Part shown: positions 58,775 to 64,000 of the stretch, piece after piece
Layout: each line of letters begins with the position of its first letter
How positions within the stretch are numbered: position 1 is the stretch's first letter
Assembly (NCBI GenBank): GCA_903834925.1
Contig: CAILLA010000209.1
Coordinates: 38,394-102,393, forward strand
Length of the DNA: 64,000 bases
Direction of reading: 5' to 3'
From: an uncultured Schlesneria sp.
GTDB taxonomy: Bacteria > Planctomycetota > Planctomycetia > Planctomycetales > Planctomycetaceae
The notes under the pieces: generated by a model
Told to the model about the DNA's origin: nothing
Databases searched by the model: none
The model's input: only the letters and a program-made list of their open reading frames with translations
Translations under genes and position numbers: made by a program

Positions 58775-61510
58775 TCACTGTGCCTCAGGTGGCACATCCA
58801 GCAAATAGACCTTGCCGTCGTTAGCCATTAAGGCAATCTGTTTACTGCTTGGCGAAAATGTCCCTGAGTAAAGAATTGCAGACAGTTTCTGGCTGAACAG
58901 TGGTTTCTCTTGATTCGGGTCCCAGATCGAAACGTTACCTCCATACCCAACTGAGAGGATTCGATTGCCGGTTGCCGAGAATTCCACTTTGTAAACGTCG
59001 TCCTTGTGCCCGGATAGTCCCTTGATCGGTGTGGGGTTGTCAAAATTCCACAGGTAGATTTTACGATCAAGGCCAGCAGCGGCGACTTGTTGTCCGTTCG
59101 GACTGACGGCGATGGAATAGACCGCATCTGTTGGCCCGTTGTATTCTCGTACCTGAGCACCGTCATCCTGCTTGTAGGCTCGAACAGTCTTGTCCCCGCC
59201 AGCAGTGATCACGTGCGAACCATCCGGCGTGAAGACTAATGAATAAATTGCGCCGCCCTGAGCTGCGAATGAGCGGACATTCTGATTCTTTTCGGTGTCC
59301 CAGATCTTGACTGTCTTGTCGTTCGACGCCGATGCAATCAAGGGTAAAGTTGGATGAAATCCCACGCCATAGACTTGTGATTGATGGCCCGCCAGCGAAG
59401 CTGTGGCCTGGGGTGACGCAATCATCCACGTTCTGACCGAACCATCAGCGGCAGCACTGATTGCAAGTCGGCTGTCTGGTGCAAAGCCTAAGCTGGTAAT
59501 CGAGGCCGGATGCCCGTCGGTCACTTGAGCCGGTTCTTGAGAAGGAGGAGCGGGCGGCACTGGATTCGGTAGTGTTGGATCAAATGCGCGAATTAAATGA
59601 TCACTCCCTGCGACGATCAATTTCTTTTGATCGGGGGAATACGCGATATGAACGATCTCGGTCGTCGTTTGAATGTCGAACTGAGGTTTCGATGGATCAT
59701 TGATATTCCAGATCTTCAGCTTCTTATCGCTGCCACCACTGGCAAGTTGCTGCTGATTGGGGTTCACTGCAATTGAGCGGACAGGCCCGGCGTGACCCTT
59801 AAAATCTCGAATCAGATTACCGCTTCCAACATCCCAATACTTCACGACTCCATCGTCACCGACAGTAAAATGATGAGCGGAATTTGGATGGACGGCAAGC
59901 GCATTCACACGTTTCTCATCCGCAATATGCAGATGCTGAATAGCGTGAATGTCCCAGTAAACGACTTTGTCAGCTCCGGCAAACACGAAATTCTGATTGT
60001 CGTTCGACCAGCCGATTCCGTGGATCGGTCCTCCACTCGCTGCAACGTTGTGTTGCGTCTGACGCCCGAGCGCCACGTTCCAGCCTCGCACTGTCCCGTC
60101 GACACTCGATGAAAGCAATTTCAAATTGTCGCGGCAGTACTCCAGCGAAGTGATCTTGTCCGTATGACCGGTGTACGTTGCGAACGGGGCTCCGTCTCCA
60201 AGATTCCAAGCACGAATCGTCTTATCGTCACCACCCGCAGCGATCCGTTGATTATCCCATGAGACCGCAACTGCTCGTACGACGTCAACGGCGTCAATTT
60301 CTCGAATCTGAGCACCGTCGGCAGGATTCCAGACTCGAACTTTTTTGTCGGCCCCTCCCGAGACCAGGTGTTGTTGCGTCGTCGCATAGGCCAGGGCGAA
60401 CGTCCCACCCGCGTGGCCAGCGAGAGTCCGAACTTCGGTCCCTTCATTCGCTTTCCAGATTTTGATTACGCCACTGGCGTCAGCCACGGCCACTTCTTGA
60501 TTGTTCGGATGGATGGCGACGGCGGTGATTGCTGCCGCTTGTTCAGGATAAGCTTTGATCAGCATCCCATTATTCACGTCGAAAAGGCGTGCAATCTTGT
60601 CTTCACATCCCGTAACGATTCGACCACCATCGAACTGGAAAGAAAGAGATGTGACCGCTCCGTTGTGCCCGTCGAGATTTCGTACTGGCTTCTGATCACC
60701 GTTATTCCATAGCCGACATGTCTTGTCCGCCGACCCCGTAGCCACCATCGAGTTGTTTGGGTTAACGCGTAACGTCAGGATCGGTTGTTCGTGACCTGCC
60801 GCCACCTTGGTTGCTTGACCCACGTTCGGCCAGCGTTTGACCAATCCGTCGGCACCTGACGTCATAATCCAGGTATTATTGGGGGCATAGGCCAGACCCG
60901 TAATTTCCGATGAATGCGCACCGAATACTCCTTGCGGTGCTCCATCGGTCGGATTGAACAATCGAACAAACCCGGCGGCGTCAGCAACACCGATCTGGGT
61001 CTTGTCGGCTCGGAATGCAACTCGAACAACAGGGTGAGGTAGTGGACCAATTTCTTTCGCCAATTGACGATCGGCCGCGTTCCAGATGCGCAGCATCTTG
61101 TCGCCACCACCCGTCAGCCATTGAGTCCCGTCTGCGTTCGTTGCCACAAAGGCCGTACCCTGATGAGGCTGCATCGTCGCAGTTGGCTTCGAAATCGGCA
61201 CATCCCAAAGCTTGATCGTGTTATCGAGCGAACCACTCGCAAGACGATTTCCATCTTTCGTGATTGCCACGCATAGTACCAGCCCCGTGTGCCCTGTCAG
61301 TGTTCTGAGCGTGGTTCCCGAATTCAAATCCCAGATCCGCAATGTCTTGTCAAAACTTGCTGTGACCAGTTTTGTCCCGTCCGGTGTATAGACCGCTGCA
61401 TAGGCAGGATCGGTATGGCCGATGAGAAGCTTTGGCTCAACAGCACCGAGTTGGGACGTCATCACGGCTAACAAGGCCAACAGCAAGGCAGTGCGTTTGA
61501 GCATATTCAA
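58775..61510 (-). CDS. Exported WD40-repeat protein (about 21 blades)
   Basis: Signal peptide MLKRTALLLALLAVMTSQLGAVE, then 21 segments of about 42 aa with GH...D...(L/I/V)xxW(D/N)-type signatures. Confidence 0.92.
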   Translation of the reverse strand: MNMLKRTALLLALLAVMTSQLGAVEPKLLIGHTDPAYAAVYTPDGTKLVTASFDKTLRIWDLNSGTTLRTLTGHTGLVLCVAITKDGNRLASGSLDNTIKLWDVPISKPTATMQPHQGTAFVATNADGTQWLTGGGDKMLRIWNAADRQLAKEIGPLPHPVVRVAFRADKTQIGVADAAGFVRLFNPTDGAPQGVFGAHSSEITGLAYAPNNTWIMTSGADGLVKRWPNVGQATKVAAGHEQPILTLRVNPNNSMVATGSADKTCRLWNNGDQKPVRNLDGHNGAVTSLSFQFDGGRIVTGCEDKIARLFDVNNGMLIKAYPEQAAAITAVAIHPNNQEVAVADASGVIKIWKANEGTEVRTLAGHAGGTFALAYATTQQHLVSGGADKKVRVWNPADGAQIREIDAVDVVRAVAVSWDNQRIAAGGDDKTIRAWNLGDGAPFATYTGHTDKITSLEYCRDNLKLLSSSVDGTVRGWNVALGRQTQHNVAASGGPIHGIGWSNDNQNFVFAGADKVVYWDIHAIQHLHIADEKRVNALAVHPNSAHHFTVGDDGVVKYWDVGSGNLIRDFKGHAGPVRSIAVNPNQQQLASGGSDKKLKIWNINDPSKPQFDIQTTTEIVHIAYSPDQKKLIVAGSDHLIRAFDPTLPNPVPPAPPSQEPAQVTDGHPASITSLGFAPDSRLAISAAADGSVRTWMIASPQATASLAGHQSQVYGVGFHPTLPLIASASNDKTVKIWDTEKNQNVRSFAAQGGAIYSLVFTPDGSHVITAGGDKTVRAYKQDDGAQVREYNGPTDAVYSIAVSPNGQQVAAAGLDRKIYLWNFDNPTPIKGLSGHKDDVYKVEFSATGNRILSVGYGGNVSIWDPNQEKPLFSQKLSAILYSGTFSPSSKQIALMANDGKVYLLDVPPEAQ

Positions 61511-61569
61511 ATCCTGTAGAGGACGATCAAAAAACGTGAGTCAGTTTCGTCAATTCAACAAAACAAAGT

Positions 61570-62565
61570 CTAAACAGACTTTCCCGCCAGTTGTATCAGT
61601 AATCGTTCCAGTTGCATTCGTTCGGGAAGCGCGTTCGCCCCCTTCATTCCCGCATCGACATTTACCAGTCGTTGCAGGATCTGTTCGGCTTTGGCTCGCC
61701 CCAAACGGCGAAGGTACGATTGCCCTGCATTCACAGCCGCCGGAAAAACACCCGCTTGACGGAGTGCCTGATCGAGCGAACTCGCCGTACGTGACAGGTC
61801 TGTCGCGATGGCATACTTTTTGAAAACATAAGCAATCCCACCGAGCAACTTCATCGGCGGTTCGCCAGCAGTGAGCAATTGATCGAGTGCCGTCAGCGCA
61901 AACCCCAGATCGTCGTCCCGTGCCGCATCCGTCATCGCCCAGGTCGTCTCTGTCCGCCAACCGCCGACGAGTGATTTGACATCATCGAGTTCAATCTTCC
62001 CCTTGGCACCGACGTAAGAGCCGAGTTTTGCCAGCTCCGTGTTTAACATGCCAAGTTCCTCGCCAACCAATTCGATCAACAGGGATGCAGCGTCACGAGC
62101 CAGGGTTTGTCCATAAGTATCCTTGGCGGTCTCTTGCAGCCACTTCAGTAACTGCGGACCTTTCAATTCTGAGCAGTCGATCTCCAGCCCCTTAGCGGCG
62201 ATTTGCTTATACAACCGCGTCGTCTTCGGCCAGGAATTCACATCGAGCACCAGCACCGATTTCTTCGCCGGTTTATCGACCAGCTTTTCCAACCCTGGGC
62301 GATTTTTTGTCACAAAGTCATCGGCGTCATCCACGATGATCAATCGTCGGTCACCCCACATCGAAACGGTATGCAGTTCGTCCGAGACCGACGACAATTG
62401 TGCATCGCGTCCGGTAAATCGAGTGAAACAGGTGTCGTCATCATTGATAAGCTGCTGACGAAGGATGTTCAGCGCGGCCTGTTTCAAATGCCTCTGGCCA
62501 CCCGACAAAACGACAACACCGACGATGGACTCAGGGATTTTCTTGAGAAACTCAACAGCATGCAT
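61570..62565 (-). CDS. holA: DNA polymerase III subunit delta
   Basis: VVVLSGGQRHLKQAALNILRQQLI, RRLIIVDDADDFVTKNRPGLEKLVDKPAKKSVLVLDVNSWPKTTRLYKQI, C-terminal helical LRRLGRAKAEQILQRLVNVDAGMKG. Confidence 0.85.
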   Translation of the reverse strand: MHAVEFLKKIPESIVGVVVLSGGQRHLKQAALNILRQQLINDDDTCFTRFTGRDAQLSSVSDELHTVSMWGDRRLIIVDDADDFVTKNRPGLEKLVDKPAKKSVLVLDVNSWPKTTRLYKQIAAKGLEIDCSELKGPQLLKWLQETAKDTYGQTLARDAASLLIELVGEELGMLNTELAKLGSYVGAKGKIELDDVKSLVGGWRTETTWAMTDAARDDDLGFALTALDQLLTAGEPPMKLLGGIAYVFKKYAIATDLSRTASSLDQALRQAGVFPAAVNAGQSYLRRLGRAKAEQILQRLVNVDAGMKGANALPERMQLERLLIQLAGKSV

Positions 62566-62812
62566 GAAAGTGTCTGTTTCTTAAGTTGGTGTTGAATTCA
62601 GGTTTGTTGGAGACCAAAGCGGAGTCTGTCTAACTTCGACTCATGATCGCGAGAGAATTATGGTACAATTCGCGTTCAACAATGTCACCAACGTCAGGCG
62701 ATTCACGCCCGCAGAAACGAGAGGCTGACATCGTGAATTGGGCCTCAGCCAGCGTTTTACCTCTGACACGACCAGAGTGGTAAACCCAGGCGACCATATT
62801 GGATCAACAATC

Positions 62813-63049
62813 ATGAAACACGGCGGACTGACAGACGGAGCCGGCCAATTGAAAATGGCCGCCGACAAGCTGGAAGAAGCATGGGAAGCGGCGCGTACCA
62901 ATTGGAACGACGTCGTCAGCCGGACAATGGAAGAAGAACAGCTTCAGCCACTGTTACAACAACTGCGAGCCACCCTGGACGCCGTATCACGAACCAGCCA
63001 CGTGCTGACCACCGCCTGCCGCGAGTGCGAGGACGAACAACGAGCATAA
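62813..63049 (+). CDS. Small hypothetical protein
   Basis: MKHGGLTDGAGQLKMAADKLEEAWEAARTNWNDVVSRTMEEEQLQPLLQQLRATLDAVSRTSHVLTTACRECEDEQRA: helical and plausible. Confidence 0.5.
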   Translation: MKHGGLTDGAGQLKMAADKLEEAWEAARTNWNDVVSRTMEEEQLQPLLQQLRATLDAVSRTSHVLTTACRECEDEQRA

Positions 63050-64000
63050 CGAAGTGAAAGAAGGAATTCGGAATGAAGGATTCACGCCGAGCCGCCGACA
63101 CCGTTCTGACAGCATCCTGCCCATACGCGATTGCCTTCCCTTCATTACCTTCGTTCGAATCCCACCATTCCCCCCCCCAGGCGAGCCGAGGATGTGAATC
63201 CGCGGATTCTTCGCCTTTCTCCTCTGGAATAACTGCGCTCTGCCACCTCTGCCGGTACTCATCACAGACATCGAAAAAAGTTGGCAAAGTTGGCAGAGTT
63301 CCTATTTTCATAGGCTTTTATGGAATTGAACTTGGTCAACTTCGTCAACACGTTGTGCGAGTGGTCTCCCGACCCCGCACAGCCTCAAGGCAAGCAACGA
63401 ACCCGCACGTACCAGCCCGCACCGATTGATGGCTGCGGGGGCGATCCGTAATTCATTCCAAGTTGTCAAAGATCAATTGTCGCTGTCTGGCGTTGCCTTT
63501 CGGGAAATCCGGGCAAGCGATTAGCCGTAAAATGGGCTTCAGCCCGTTCCAGTCAACAGCTTGAGCAGGCACACGGCCCATACGGACGCGATATCAGTGC
63601 AATGAAGGCAACCTTGACTTCCTGTGAGTTGTCGTCGACCTTTTTTGCAAACGCCAAGAAGTGACATAAAAACACAAAGACAAATGTCTGTGGTCAATTG
63701 AAAAATGAGATAACTTTTTAACGATTCGAGCGTGCTTATGGAGATGACTTGTGTTCAGGTGGCAAAACAAGCAGAAAGGACAGGTTCGTGCCTGCCGATC
63801 CTGACGAATTGCGATAGCCGGTAGAATATCGAACGATTGCAAGAAAAATCGCCACAACGAAACGACTAAGTCTGAATCGTTTAACCCGCAGCCACAGGCG
63901 CAGGCGAATCGGCGTCCACCCGATTTCTTCGAACGTCGCACAGCTTTGATTGTGTAAGATGCGGTACGTCCGCGGCAATGCCCAAGCGAAAAATGACACC

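Noticed and set aside
63152-63182. tRNA-like fragment ttcgttcgaatcccaccattcccccccccag
   Set aside because: The T-loop TTCGAAT is present but the 5' T-stem does not pair with the 3' side and no D or anticodon arm is found; too weak to call a tRNA or att site.
63594-63999. Minus-strand ORFs at the right edge (115 aa, 87 aa)
   Set aside because: Overlapping in different frames, biased composition, no recognisable motif; extended sequence is needed.
1-64000. CRISPR array, transposon or prophage
   Set aside because: No regularly spaced direct repeats with unique spacers, no transposase or integrase motif, no phage structural genes among the translations. The 72-bp repeats at the left edge are protein-coding.

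Overview
The window looks like chromosomal DNA from a Planctomycetota bacterium. That is an inference from a YTV-type cell-surface protein, the GspE paralog, the KS/CLF sets, inverse-autotransporter and giant WD40 exported proteins; I ran no database search. About 36 credible CDSs were found. Recognisable core genes are ruvC, lhgO, pta-ackA, dapA, miaA, msrA, lspA, argS and holA. Recognisable modules are an RND tripartite efflux operon, a PfaC-like iterative PKS/PUFA-synthase locus (KS-CLF-AT plus four hot-dog domains) interrupted by a one-base frameshift in a G5 tract, and a separate ACP / CLF-like / KS gene set. No rRNA, tRNA, CRISPR array or intact transposase could be supported. The best candidate for something undescribed is a roughly 95-100 bp double-hairpin intergenic repeat with 4 near-complete copies and 1 half copy. 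In every case it lies downstream of a stop codon (18-30 nt for the complete copies) and in the same orientation relative to the upstream gene. Other items worth attention: a GspE paralog without its Walker A lysine, an inverse autotransporter with a beta-helix-like passenger, an orphan NuoM-like protein without its key charged residues, a 21-blade WD40 protein, and a long left-edge coiled-coil ORF with 24-aa repeats that the ORF track missed.
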